Origin: Pseudoalteromonas shioyasakiensis
GTDB taxonomy: Bacteria; Pseudomonadota; Gammaproteobacteria; Enterobacterales; Alteromonadaceae
Direction: 5' to 3'
Assembly (NCBI RefSeq): GCF_019134595.1
Contig: NZ_CP077771.1
Coordinates: 124,001-188,000 of the forward strand
DNA length: 64,000 bases
The first letter of the stretch is position 1. Each line of letters starts with the position of its first letter. Shown piece by piece: positions 54,671 to 63,319 of this stretch. The position numbers were made by a program, and so were the translations under genes. The notes under the pieces were generated by a model, which was given only the letters and a program-made list of their open reading frames with translations, had not been told where the DNA came from and did not search any database.

Positions 54671-55015
54671 ATGAAAAAATTAAGTCTTGCCTGTGCATTA
54701 ATGATACTTGCTGGCTGTTCATCAACCACTGAAGTTTCGCCAGAACCGGAGCCTATTGTAGAGCCTGTAGCTGAAGTGATAGAAGAAATGCCTGTAACTT
54801 CATTAACCGTCGTTACTACACCTAACGATGCCCGTGTTCGTATTATGAATATTAAACCCGTATACGAAGATGGTATCGAACTTGATGATGGTAAATACGA
54901 TATTGAAGTTACAAAACCTGGCTATTTAACCTATCGCAAGTGGATTGTTGTAGATAAGAAAACAATATTGACTGTAGACCTTGCCAGCATAGAGTCTAAT
55001 CAAGTGACTCAATAA
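54671..55015 (+). CDS. Lipoprotein with PEGA domain
   Basis: This 114-residue lipoprotein has lipobox LAGC (C16), a Pro/Glu-rich linker (VSPEPEPIVEPVAEVIEEMP) and a PEGA domain (SLTVVTTPNDARVRIMNIKPVYEDGIELDDGKYDIEVTKPGYLTYRKWIVV). PEGA domains bind in the cell envelope and often accompany Ser/Thr kinases. It is 114 bases downstream of ppkA on the same strand and is followed by a terminator, so it closes the T6SS region. It might serve as an envelope sensor partner for PpkA; that is inference. Confidence 0.8.
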   Translation: MKKLSLACALMILAGCSSTTEVSPEPEPIVEPVAEVIEEMPVTSLTVVTTPNDARVRIMNIKPVYEDGIELDDGKYDIEVTKPGYLTYRKWIVVDKKTILTVDLASIESNQVTQ

Positions 55016-55035
55016 TGTAAAAATTACTTCCCACC

Positions 55036-55063
55036 AAAGGAAAGCAACTGCTTTCCTTTTTTT
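55036..55063 (+). terminator. Terminator after the PEGA lipoprotein
   Basis: AAAGGAAAGC (55036-55045) and GCTTTCCTTT (55050-55059) pair across a four-base loop, followed by a T-run to 55063. It closes the ppkA-lipoprotein unit. The A-rich left arm means it could also work for the convergent DUF1294 gene. Confidence 0.85.
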
Positions 55064-55071
55064 ATCTACTT

Positions 55072-55431
55072 TTAAATTAACTGCAAATAATACAGTGACG
55101 ACAGTACACTGCCATTAACAATAATTGTTAACCAAAGTACGGCAATAAAACTGCGTTTTTTAGATTTGTGTCTTAACCATTGCTGTGCAATTAATGAACC
55201 TGGCCAGCCACCGATTAACCCTAAAATATGCAGTGTACGCTCAGGTACTCTTATCACATTCTCGCCATGTTGCATCGCTAAACGTTTATCCCAGCCATAT
55301 ACCAAAAAGCTTATTAAGCTCGCTACGCTGTAAGTGCTTGCAATAAAGAAGGTAATATTAAGTTGCCACGATACCAACCATAGCAGCGCTAAGAACAACA
55401 ATGAAAATGTAATTAATGTTTTCTTAATCAA
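55072..55431 (-). CDS. DUF1294 membrane protein
   Basis: This protein of about 119 residues has membrane helices at both ends and the DUF1294 core motif (YGWDKRLAMQHGENVIRVPERTLHILGLIGGWPGSLIAQQWLRHKSKKRSFIAVLW). The function is unknown. No ATG is available. The TTG at 55431 (start SLIKKTLITF) is preferred because AGGTGA lies seven bases before it. A TTG eight codons earlier (55455) is possible. It converges on the PEGA lipoprotein gene. Confidence 0.85.
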   Translation of the reverse strand: MIKKTLITFSLLFLALLWLVSWQLNITFFIASTYSVASLISFLVYGWDKRLAMQHGENVIRVPERTLHILGLIGGWPGSLIAQQWLRHKSKKRSFIAVLWLTIIVNGSVLSSLYYLQLI

Positions 55432-55483
55432 TGAACTATCACCTATACTCTGCAAAACAAATTAATTTTATCGGGGCGCTATT

Positions 55484-56008
55484 ATGGCATACCTAAAATC
55501 ACTTTTACTATCAATCTGCCTATGTTCGCTTTCTGTTATGGCAGCAGAGCAACAACTTGATGATAAGCTAAAAGTGTTTGAGCCTTACTTAGGCACGTGG
55601 CAGTCAGACTTTAATGTCGCAGCAGGTAAACCTGCGGTGCAAGATGTGAGTACCTGGCAACGCGCGCTAAATGGCACGGCGATTAAAACCATTCACTCTA
55701 TCAATGAAGGTGAATATGGTGGTGAGTCGATGATTTTTTGGGACAATAAAAAGCAGTCTTTGGTGTTTTATTACTTTACTACGGCAGGGTTTTATACTCA
55801 AGGTACTATGAATGTACTTAGCCCTACTCAGTTTGTTGCTTATGAGAATGTAACGGGTAATAAAGAAGGGATCACTAAGGTCAAATCGACAAGCGAGTTT
55901 AAAGACAACAGCTTTGTGGTGTCGACCTCTTACCTTAAAAAAGGCCAGTGGACAAAACCCGATACCCGAACTTACACCCGCAGCGAAAAAACAGTTAAAT
56001 TTAAATAA
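55484..56008 (+). CDS. Secreted DUF1579-like protein
   Basis: This 174-residue protein has a signal peptide (LKSLLLSICLCSLSVMAAEQ). The mature domain has a lipocalin-like pattern (LKVFEPYLGTWQSDFN ... YGGESMIFWDNKKQSLVFYYFTTAGFYTQGTM ... KSTSEFKDNSFVVSTSYLKKGQWTKPDTRTY), which resembles DUF1579-type proteins. No function is known. It is a single gene with its own terminator. Confidence 0.7.
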   Translation: MAYLKSLLLSICLCSLSVMAAEQQLDDKLKVFEPYLGTWQSDFNVAAGKPAVQDVSTWQRALNGTAIKTIHSINEGEYGGESMIFWDNKKQSLVFYYFTTAGFYTQGTMNVLSPTQFVAYENVTGNKEGITKVKSTSEFKDNSFVVSTSYLKKGQWTKPDTRTYTRSEKTVKFK

Positions 56009-56017
56009 AAGCTTTGA

Positions 56018-56052
56018 AAAAGGGTAAGGCGTTTATCACCTTACCCTTTTTT
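56018..56052. terminator. Bidirectional terminator
   Basis: AAAAGGGTAAGG (56018-56029) and CCTTACCCTTTT (56039-56050) form a perfect 12-pair stem with a nine-base loop. An A-run precedes and a T-run follows, so it should stop both the secreted protein gene and the convergent DUF3360 gene. Confidence 0.9.
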
Positions 56053-56053
56053 A

Positions 56054-57571
56054 TCAATGCCTAAAGTCAGCCATTAATGCCGGAATACCTGGCAGCATCC
56101 CCACTATTGCCATCACAGTTGTTAAGATAACAAACATCACTAATGGAATGATCCAACGGCTCATTGGAGACAGCTCAGAGCTTCGCTCTTTACAACCAAT
56201 TAAGCCCAGATTGTCGAGCAACATAGTTAATGACCAGCCAAATGCAGGATTCACTAAAGTAGATGAAAACACCACAATAGCAGCCGATTGCGTAGTTTTA
56301 CCTTCGCGGGTCATTTCCATACCCGCTTCTAGAAGTGGGATAAACACACCAACTATTAGCGCGACGCATAACACAGGTTGCCAAATTGCTAAATCCATTG
56401 GGTAGCCCCAAATACTGGCAATGATACAAAATAATGCCGTTAATACCGCACCCGCAGGAATTGGGCGTTTAGCGATAGCTGCTGGCACGATGTAGGTGCC
56501 CCATGAAGAGGTAAAGTTAGAGCCGCCTAACAATGAACCAAACGTTTGGCGAATTGAAGCACTAAACATGGTATCGTCAATGTTCATTTGTACTTTTTCA
56601 GTGCGTTCTGGGTAACTAATTTTTTGGAATACTTGATGCCCTAAAAAGTCAGGTGACCACATTGCAACCGCAAGCACCGCGAATGGCAATACCACAACAA
56701 AGCTCTCTAGGGTTGGTAAACCCAACATCCAACCAGTGTTTTCACCCCACCAATACATTGGGTTCATATTTGGTAAGCCCGGTGCTGTTTTAAACTCAAA
56801 CGGCGCACCCAGTAAAAATGCGATTAAACCGCCAAGTAAACAGCTTAATGGTACGGCTAACCAACGCTTTTTGTAGTGCTCAAGTAAGGCATACAACACG
56901 ATAGTCGACAAGATCACAATGAAAGCGATATGGGTCATATCAATGCCTTCAGCCCATGCAAACAGCTTTTTAACCTGCGAAATCGTGCCGATAAAACCAA
57001 GGTAGAGCAGTAAACCGCCACACACACCTCGGCTAGTTAAGCCCGCCAGTAAACTCCCGCCTTTACTAAGCGCGAGTAATAGACCAAACGCCCCTATCAG
57101 TAAACCAAAGGCCATTGGGTGACCACCCGCTGCAACCACTATCGGGATCAATGGAATAAGCGGCCCATGCGTACCCGCTAAGTTTGCTGTTGGTAAAAAG
57201 AAGCCTGAAAATAATAAAATGAAGATCGATACAATTAACAGTTCATAACGCACGTTTTCTAGAATAAAGCCTTCACCTAAGCCTAGTGGCGCTGCAAACG
57301 TTGCAGCAATTGCCCCCACCATGACCACCTTGCCTATGGTCCCTGCCATAGCAGGGATAGAGTCTTCTAATTCAAACCGATAATCACGAAATGGTAAGTT
57401 AGGTCGCCAGCGCTTAGGCTGCATAATTTGTAATTCGTGTTCAAGGTATTCGTCACGACTCGAAAATTCACTGCTGGGTTTATGAAGTGCTTGATAGCTT
57501 TGCTGGTCGGTATGAGTATCCGATCCTTGTTCAGCAGGCGTTATTGACGCTGATTGCTGCCTCGTATTCAT
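56054..57571 (-). CDS. DUF3360 family membrane transporter
   Basis: This 505-residue protein has a soluble N-terminal 75 residues and 11-13 membrane helices. The layout (LPFRDYRFELEDSIPAMAGTIGKVVMVGAIAATFA, then PLIPLIPIVVAAGGHPMAFGLLIGAFGLLLAL) resembles the DUF3360 proteins of Vibrio and Shewanella, distantly like SulP/uracil permeases. The substrate is unknown. The stop lies only a few bases from the bidirectional terminator. The upstream 348-base gap to the GGDEF gene holds no other gene. Confidence 0.8.
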   Translation of the reverse strand: MNTRQQSASITPAEQGSDTHTDQQSYQALHKPSSEFSSRDEYLEHELQIMQPKRWRPNLPFRDYRFELEDSIPAMAGTIGKVVMVGAIAATFAAPLGLGEGFILENVRYELLIVSIFILLFSGFFLPTANLAGTHGPLIPLIPIVVAAGGHPMAFGLLIGAFGLLLALSKGGSLLAGLTSRGVCGGLLLYLGFIGTISQVKKLFAWAEGIDMTHIAFIVILSTIVLYALLEHYKKRWLAVPLSCLLGGLIAFLLGAPFEFKTAPGLPNMNPMYWWGENTGWMLGLPTLESFVVVLPFAVLAVAMWSPDFLGHQVFQKISYPERTEKVQMNIDDTMFSASIRQTFGSLLGGSNFTSSWGTYIVPAAIAKRPIPAGAVLTALFCIIASIWGYPMDLAIWQPVLCVALIVGVFIPLLEAGMEMTREGKTTQSAAIVVFSSTLVNPAFGWSLTMLLDNLGLIGCKERSSELSPMSRWIIPLVMFVILTTVMAIVGMLPGIPALMADFRH

Positions 57572-57870
57572 GAGTTCTCCTACTGCCTATCTTGAAAAAT
57601 TGTGTGAGTTTTTATTATGCAGTTAGGGTAAAGCAGACAGATACAAAACACGATTAGGCAAAAGGTCGGGTATGAATTTATAAAAAGGGGCTTTTAATAA
57701 GTTGAGAGTGTCAGAAAATAAATTTAACACATTGATATTTATAAACTTAATGATAAAAACGCTTTTAAAGAGTGAGATAAAGGTTATTTTTCAAGCACAT
57801 TAACTATTAGTCTAATAAATTGTATGAATAGCAAACAACTATAGAAAAACCACTTTTAGATTAATCGAAT

Positions 57871-57910
57871 TTGCCTATTCTCTAACTGCTAATATACTAA
57901 TTTATTAGTA
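57871..57910 (+). promoter_or_regulatory. Promoter of the GGDEF gene with a palindrome on its -10
   Basis: TTGCCT (57871-57876) and TATACT (57893-57898) are 16 bases apart. The 16-bp palindrome TACTAATTTATTAGTA (57895-57910) overlaps the -10 and the start site. That is the place where a repressor dimer would bind. The rest of the 57572-57870 gap shows nothing I can name. Confidence 0.45.
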
Positions 57911-57970
57911 GTTTGATTAATGCTAACTCGCCAGTCGGTGGCTTTCTTACATAAGCACATAAAGGGATGT

Positions 57971-59443
57971 ATGAACACACAGCTCAAGCCTTGGCAATTT
58001 AATATCATTGTTTGCTCTGTTTATCTGCTGTTTGGCTTGTTTACTATGCAAGTGTTAAAAACACTGGCGGTATGGCCACCAGCAGGAGTCGCATTAGCAG
58101 GCTTGATGTTATTTGGTCGTAAAGCCTGGTTGGGCGTTGCATCAGGCACCTGTTTAGTTGTGCTTTGTTACTTTTATCTTAGCGACTTAAATCCATTCAC
58201 GTTTAAACACATAGCAATAAATGCCGCAACAACCACAGGTAATACTCTCGCTGCTTTAACTGCATTTTGGCTAATTAACCGAAAACTTAAACAACACACA
58301 CTGCTGACAAGCGTCACCAGTTTAGCCAGAGTGTTTATTGTTGCTTGCATTGCGATTGGCGTGATTTCTGCGCTTTTCGGTGTGGGCATATACTCGCTAG
58401 TTAGTATCGAGTGGTTTAATGGCTTCTATGTTGGCATATTAAATTGGAGCATTAGCAATGCCTTAGCGGCGATTGTATTCACCCCTGCCCTTTACTTTTT
58501 ATGGCGAAATTGGCCGCATCCGGTCACGCCTAGTGAGCTTTCTAAACTTTTGTTGCTTACTTTGACCGTGGTTTTGTTGTGTTATTTTATTTTTGGCCCC
58601 GCATACACAACCATGACATTACCATTTTTGCAACCTGCATTACTGTTGTTTCCGCTGCTTTATGCTGCCACGCGGTTATCACCAACCGCCACCAGCTGCA
58701 TGAATATGTTGGTGTTTTTTGCAGCTTGGATCGGAAGTAATCAAGGCTGGGGGTATTTTTATTATCACCATCCTAAAACAGCAGAAGTGACCATGCAGTT
58801 TTTCTTTTTATTTACTCTTTCAGCGGTATTACTCATTCAAGCCGTTTTTATTCAACGAAAGAAAGAACAACAAAAACTGACCACCATGCTCGAACAAAAA
58901 GTAGAAGAACGAACCTATGAACTAGAACGTGCTAAGCATGAGGCATTAGCCTTGTCAGTGACAGATCATTTAACACAACTTTATAATCGCCGCGGCTTTT
59001 TCGAAAAGGTTAATCAACAGTTTGCAAAATATCATGACGCGCAAAATACCTGCTCCTTGTTACTGTTAGATTTAGACCAATTTAAAGCTATAAACGACAC
59101 ATTTGGCCACGCTACTGGCGATGAAGTAATACGAACCACAGCGCATAAACTCATCCAACATAGCAGAGCATCAGGTATTGCGGGGCGCATTGGTGGAGAA
59201 GAGTTTGTCTTATTTTTACCTATGGCAAATAACCACACAGCATTTGCTATCGCAGAAAAGATCAGAGCCGATATAGAACAGCAAGACATCATCGCCGACA
59301 ACAAACACGTTAAATTCACCGTGAGTATTGGCGTAAGCACCTTACAAGCAAGCGATCAGCATATAGAATCGATGTTAAAACGCGCCGATAAAGCGTTGTA
59401 TCAAGCCAAAAATCGAGGCCGTAATCAAGCGCAGTGTAGTTAG
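57971..59443 (+). CDS. MASE1-GGDEF diguanylate cyclase
   Basis: This 490-residue protein has a MASE1 membrane sensor (about residues 8-300, eight helices, with LAVWPPAGVALAGLMLFGRKAW), a short linker (LEQKVEERTYELERAK) and a GGDEF domain. The active site is GGEEF (in RIGGEEFVLFLP), so it should make cyclic di-GMP. The inhibitory RxxD site five residues upstream reads RASG, so product inhibition is probably lost. ATG 57971 is chosen because AAAGGG lies four bases before it; an ATG 17 codons earlier has no such site. Confidence 0.92.
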   Translation: MNTQLKPWQFNIIVCSVYLLFGLFTMQVLKTLAVWPPAGVALAGLMLFGRKAWLGVASGTCLVVLCYFYLSDLNPFTFKHIAINAATTTGNTLAALTAFWLINRKLKQHTLLTSVTSLARVFIVACIAIGVISALFGVGIYSLVSIEWFNGFYVGILNWSISNALAAIVFTPALYFLWRNWPHPVTPSELSKLLLLTLTVVLLCYFIFGPAYTTMTLPFLQPALLLFPLLYAATRLSPTATSCMNMLVFFAAWIGSNQGWGYFYYHHPKTAEVTMQFFFLFTLSAVLLIQAVFIQRKKEQQKLTTMLEQKVEERTYELERAKHEALALSVTDHLTQLYNRRGFFEKVNQQFAKYHDAQNTCSLLLLDLDQFKAINDTFGHATGDEVIRTTAHKLIQHSRASGIAGRIGGEEFVLFLPMANNHTAFAIAEKIRADIEQQDIIADNKHVKFTVSIGVSTLQASDQHIESMLKRADKALYQAKNRGRNQAQCS

Positions 59444-59494
59444 AATGAGTTACGAGAGTATAGTTACAAGGGGAAAGTTGCGATAGTAAAGAAC

Positions 59495-59943
59495 GAGCAT
59501 GTATGCAGCGATTTCACATCACGTGTTATTACTTATCTCCCTTACCCCAACAATGACGCGGCATAAAGCCGCTGCTACCTTGTAAGCGTCACGCTTGCTT
59601 GGCGCGCGAAACAAGTTTCACGCCTACGGCCAAGGTTTTACTTTTGTGTGGTGGTTAATTATTCATGACTAAAGTCATTCCTACGAAAGATAGAGACGAG
59701 ATGCGAGCATGTAGCAGCGGTTTCACATCGCGTGTTTATCACGTATCTCCATTACCCCAACAATGGCGTGGCATAAAGCCGCTGCTACCTTGTAGGCGTC
59801 ACGCTTGCTTGGCGCGCAAAACAAGTTTCACGCCTACGGCCAAGGTTCCACTTTTGAGTAGTGATTAATTTTTCATGACTAAAGTCATTCCTACGAGAGA
59901 TAGAAACGAGATGCGAGCATGTAGCAGAGATTTCACATCGCGT
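59495..59943. repeat. Tandem 210-bp repeats
   Basis: A unit starting GAGCATGTA recurs at 59495, 59705 and 59915, i.e. at exactly 210 bases each. The first two copies are complete; the third is cut after about 29 bases. Each unit holds an inverted repeat (TGTAGGCGT ... ACGCCTACGGCCAAGG) and a small hairpin ATGACTaaAGTCAT. No gene is apparent. It fills the 525-base gap between the GGDEF gene and the chemoreceptor. Confidence 0.85.
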
Positions 59944-59968
59944 TTTTCTCAAACCTAGCACCTTAAAA

Positions 59969-62098
59969 CTACTTCGTCTTTAACTTATTCAACTCATCAT
60001 CTTGTTGTGCAACGAGTGCATTGAGGGTTTGGCTACCATCTCCGGCTTGGGTAGATAGCTCAGCTAATTGCGATGCGGCATCTGAAATTAACGTCAGGTT
60101 GCGGTTTATTTCTTCTGTGACTGAGCTTTGCTCTTCTGCGGCCGTTGCAATGTGGGTAATTTGCTGCGTGATTTCGTCTACTTTGACGACAACTTCGTGT
60201 AATGCATCAAAGGCAACGGAGGTTTCATCTACCGCGGTTTGTGCACGCACAACTCCTTGTTCAATTACTTTAGAAGCGTTACCTACTTCTAGCTGTAAGC
60301 TGTCGATTAGACCGCTGATGTCATCGGTTGATGAACGTGTTTTTGAAGCAAGTGCCCTTACTTCATCAGCCACCACCGCAAAGCCACGGCCTTGCTCACC
60401 GGCCCTTGCCGCTTCAATTGCCGCATTGAGAGCAAGCAAGTTAGTTTGCTCTGCAATTGTTCTGATCACATCTAAAATTTGGGTGATGTCGTTACTGCGT
60501 GCCGCAACTTTTTCAACTGCTTGATTGGCCTCTTTGATTTCATCTGACATGGTTTTAACTTGCGTAACCGCAGACGACAGGCTCGATTCACTGCTCACTA
60601 CAAGGCTGTTTATTTCATCGGCTTGCTGTGCTGACTGCTCTGAGGCTCTTGCCACTTCAAGGGCTGTTGCGCTCATTTCGTTCATGGCGGTTACTACACT
60701 CTCAATTTCTTGGAATTGAGCTTGAACGTTGTGCTTAGTATCAACAGCAACACTGGTCGCTAAGTGGGCCTGCTCTTTGGTTTGCGTTGATACATTCTTA
60801 AGCTCACCAATTAAATCGCGTAATTTAGCAAGAAATGCATTAAAGCCTGTAGCCAATGCGATTAGCTCAGCGTGGGTATCAACATGCAAGGTTTGGGTTA
60901 GGTCACCTTCAGCACTGGCAAGGTTATCAACACGCTGTTGAATTTGTTGTAATGGAGCCACAATGGTTCGGATCACTAAGGTCATGATCACAAAGGAGGC
61001 ACCAGCAATAATAATACCCGTCACCAAGATTAAGCCACCTAGTGTATTGGCATTTTCGCTCATGCTATTTGCCAGTGCATGAGGCCCTTCAAGGGCAAGC
61101 TCAGCGGGTACTTCAATCAATAAGTTCCACTGTGTTTTCGCAAGCTTTATGCTAATTGGATAGTTGACTAAATACTCATCACCGACTTTAAATACACCAC
61201 TTTGTTTTTTCGCTTTTACGTAATTGTCTAAAGTGCTTTTAGTCACCGCCTCTTTTAGTGGTCTGCCTAGCTTATCTTTGTAATGGCTACTACCAACCAC
61301 TAAATCGAGTGAGCTTAATAATGTAACGCGGGCTTTTCCGTTATACAGCTCTTTTGAGAGCTTTTCAGTCATGCTTTGAAATACAGGCAATGTTAAATCA
61401 ACCCCGGAAACACCAATAAATTCGTTATCACGAAGAATGGGCACAGTTAGAGAGGTCATCATTTCAGAGTAACCTGGGGTGATTTCGTATAAGTAGGGTT
61501 CCATAATACAAGGTACTTTGGTGTCTTTTACACACAAGTACCACTCAGCTTCCCGCTGGCCAAATTCATTGAGGGTATCGACATATTTCTCAGCTACATC
61601 GTCAACCACTTGTTGTTCAATTGCGCCGTCTCGGTTGCGCGTAAAATAAATTTCTAGTGTGCCAACACCTGCTACAGAATGATCATACCCACTGATAAAA
61701 TTAGCATCACGGCCATCAAACGCATTTGCTTCAAATTGCGAGTAGATAGATGAAAGAATATCATTTTTTTGTAATAGAGAGCGATTCAACTCAACAACTG
61801 CATCGCGAGTTAAGGTAGCTGCCGCATCATGATCACCTAAGATTGCGGCAAATGAATAAGGCACTCGGTACGCTTCATTAATAAACCCAGCAACTTGTTC
61901 ACCATATGCGGCGGCATTTGAGGCGAGTTTGTCTTCAACTTCAGCAACAATCAGCTTTTCTGATTGCGCAGCTAATTGCTGGTTGCTGCTTGACAGCTGC
62001 CACCATAAAACACTTGATAAAACAAACACAGTAATAAAAATACTGCCTACCGTAAGCCATAATAACTTTTTCGCTAATGCTAACTGCCGCATCGACAT
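59969..62098 (-). CDS. Methyl-accepting chemotaxis protein with dCache sensor
   Basis: This 709-residue receptor has an N-terminal membrane helix ([22 protein letters not shown]). A periplasmic dCache-type sensor follows ([56 protein letters not shown]), then a second helix, HAMP, and a signalling coiled-coil (hairpin tip [32 protein letters not shown]). It lacks a C-terminal CheR pentapeptide. The ligand is unknown; the dCache motif is only partly like the amino-acid type. A single gene. Confidence 0.94.
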   Translation of the reverse strand: MSMRQLALAKKLLWLTVGSIFITVFVLSSVLWWQLSSSNQQLAAQSEKLIVAEVEDKLASNAAAYGEQVAGFINEAYRVPYSFAAILGDHDAAATLTRDAVVELNRSLLQKNDILSSIYSQFEANAFDGRDANFISGYDHSVAGVGTLEIYFTRNRDGAIEQQVVDDVAEKYVDTLNEFGQREAEWYLCVKDTKVPCIMEPYLYEITPGYSEMMTSLTVPILRDNEFIGVSGVDLTLPVFQSMTEKLSKELYNGKARVTLLSSLDLVVGSSHYKDKLGRPLKEAVTKSTLDNYVKAKKQSGVFKVGDEYLVNYPISIKLAKTQWNLLIEVPAELALEGPHALANSMSENANTLGGLILVTGIIIAGASFVIMTLVIRTIVAPLQQIQQRVDNLASAEGDLTQTLHVDTHAELIALATGFNAFLAKLRDLIGELKNVSTQTKEQAHLATSVAVDTKHNVQAQFQEIESVVTAMNEMSATALEVARASEQSAQQADEINSLVVSSESSLSSAVTQVKTMSDEIKEANQAVEKVAARSNDITQILDVIRTIAEQTNLLALNAAIEAARAGEQGRGFAVVADEVRALASKTRSSTDDISGLIDSLQLEVGNASKVIEQGVVRAQTAVDETSVAFDALHEVVVKVDEITQQITHIATAAEEQSSVTEEINRNLTLISDAASQLAELSTQAGDGSQTLNALVAQQDDELNKLKTK

Positions 62099-62208
62099 TT
62101 CCTGTTTTTATTGTAGGTTTGCTAATAGTTTAGACCATTTGCATGACTTCACAGGGACAATTAGAAAAAAAGTATGGAATTTTACTGTGATTAAGCCGCT
62201 TGGTTAAG

Positions 62209-63213
62209 TTAGCGCAAATTTTGCTGCCATTGGGTGGGTGACACACCAAACCATAACTTAAAGCGACGACTAAAAATCGACAGCTCCGCATAGCCTAAAC
62301 GCAGTGCTAAGTCGGTCATATTGATATGCTTTTGTTGTAATAGCCGCATTGCCTCTGACTTTCTAACTTCGTCCAACAATTGCCGATAACTGGTGTTATG
62401 CTCGGTTAATATGCGTTGCAGCTTTTTGGGGTGTAGCCCTACACTTTTGGCGGTATTTTCTTTGTTGCACTCTCCTGTTGCTAACAACATTTTCATCGCA
62501 CCTTCTATTTGCAGCATTTCATCGGGGAGCTTGTTAAGGCATTGCAGCTTAAGTTGATCAGCTATTAGAGTGTCTAAAATGGCATCATTGAGCTGGGGTT
62601 TATAGGATAAAAATGCGCTTGAAAAGTAAATTGCATCAACGTCACTGTTAAACTCAACCTCGCAATTAAGCACTTTATTAAATAAGGGCTGCTGTTTCAC
62701 CGCGACAGATTGCCGTAAACACACTTTATCGGCGCGCCATTTCGGGCCAACTAATTCTTTTAATATTTTATTGACCAAACACACTGCCAACTGAGACTTT
62801 TGCTCAAATTCCTGTTTTTCGTCAGACAGTCGGACAAAACGTACCTCACAGCTTGTTTGCCCAAGCAAGGCAAGGTTTAGCACAATACCTTCGGCATGTA
62901 AGTATATGTATTTTTGGGCAACATTGAGGGCATCAAGAATCGTAGGCTGGCGCGACATGTAAGCACCAATCAAGCCTACCGTACTCATACTTTGTGATGC
63001 ACCAAGCTTTAAGCCAAAGCACGGCTCGTCACAGGCATGAGCAGCAAGCTCAAGTAATTCAAGGTAATGAGCGTAAACAACAAAGCTGTCTGGGTCGCGT
63101 AATTGTTCGGGTAAAATACCCGCCTTCTCCAACAAAGCAATTGGATTTACACCATATTGCCTCACTAAATTCTCAAACCCAGCTAAACTAGAAGAGCGAA
63201 TTAAACTTTCCAC
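62209..63213 (-). CDS. AraC-family regulator with Arabinose_bd-type N-domain
   Basis: This 334-residue protein has an Arabinose_bd-like N-terminal domain (LVRQYGVNPIALLEKAGILPEQLRDPDSFVVYAHYLELLELAAHACDEPCFGLKLGASQSMSTVGLIGAYMSRQPTILDAL). A C-terminal AraC helix-turn-helix pair follows (ENTAKSVGLHPKKLQRILTEHNTSYRQLLDEVRKSEAMRLL ... NMTDLALRLGYAELSIFSRRFKLWFGVSPTQW). It is divergent from the aldehyde dehydrogenase gene and probably activates it through the direct repeats at 63227-63267. Inducer unknown, perhaps an aromatic or long-chain aldehyde/alcohol. Confidence 0.9.
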   Translation of the reverse strand: MESLIRSSSLAGFENLVRQYGVNPIALLEKAGILPEQLRDPDSFVVYAHYLELLELAAHACDEPCFGLKLGASQSMSTVGLIGAYMSRQPTILDALNVAQKYIYLHAEGIVLNLALLGQTSCEVRFVRLSDEKQEFEQKSQLAVCLVNKILKELVGPKWRADKVCLRQSVAVKQQPLFNKVLNCEVEFNSDVDAIYFSSAFLSYKPQLNDAILDTLIADQLKLQCLNKLPDEMLQIEGAMKMLLATGECNKENTAKSVGLHPKKLQRILTEHNTSYRQLLDEVRKSEAMRLLQQKHINMTDLALRLGYAELSIFSRRFKLWFGVSPTQWQQNLR

Positions 63214-63226
63214 GCAGTGTGCCTTT

Positions 63227-63267
63227 TGTCCTAAAGAGTCATTTCAGTGTCCTAAAAAGTCAAATCA
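63227..63267 (+). promoter_or_regulatory. Direct-repeat operator for the AraC regulator
   Basis: TGTCCTAAAGAGTCATTTCA (63227-63246) and TGTCCTAAAAAGTCAAATCA (63248-63267) match at 17 of 20 positions and start 21 bases apart, two turns of the helix. The second copy ends on the expected -35 (63262-63267) of a -10-like TATGCT (63285-63290). That is the usual layout for AraC-type activators. Confidence 0.65.
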
Positions 63268-63319
63268 ACTGCAAGCGATTTATTTATGCTAGAACAAACA
63301 CTGACAACAGAACATACAG

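Noticed and set aside
60021..60524. 167-residue plus-strand frame opposite the chemoreceptor
   Set aside because: Ser/Ala/Thr-rich composition is the mirror of the MCP coding strand; no start signal is seen.
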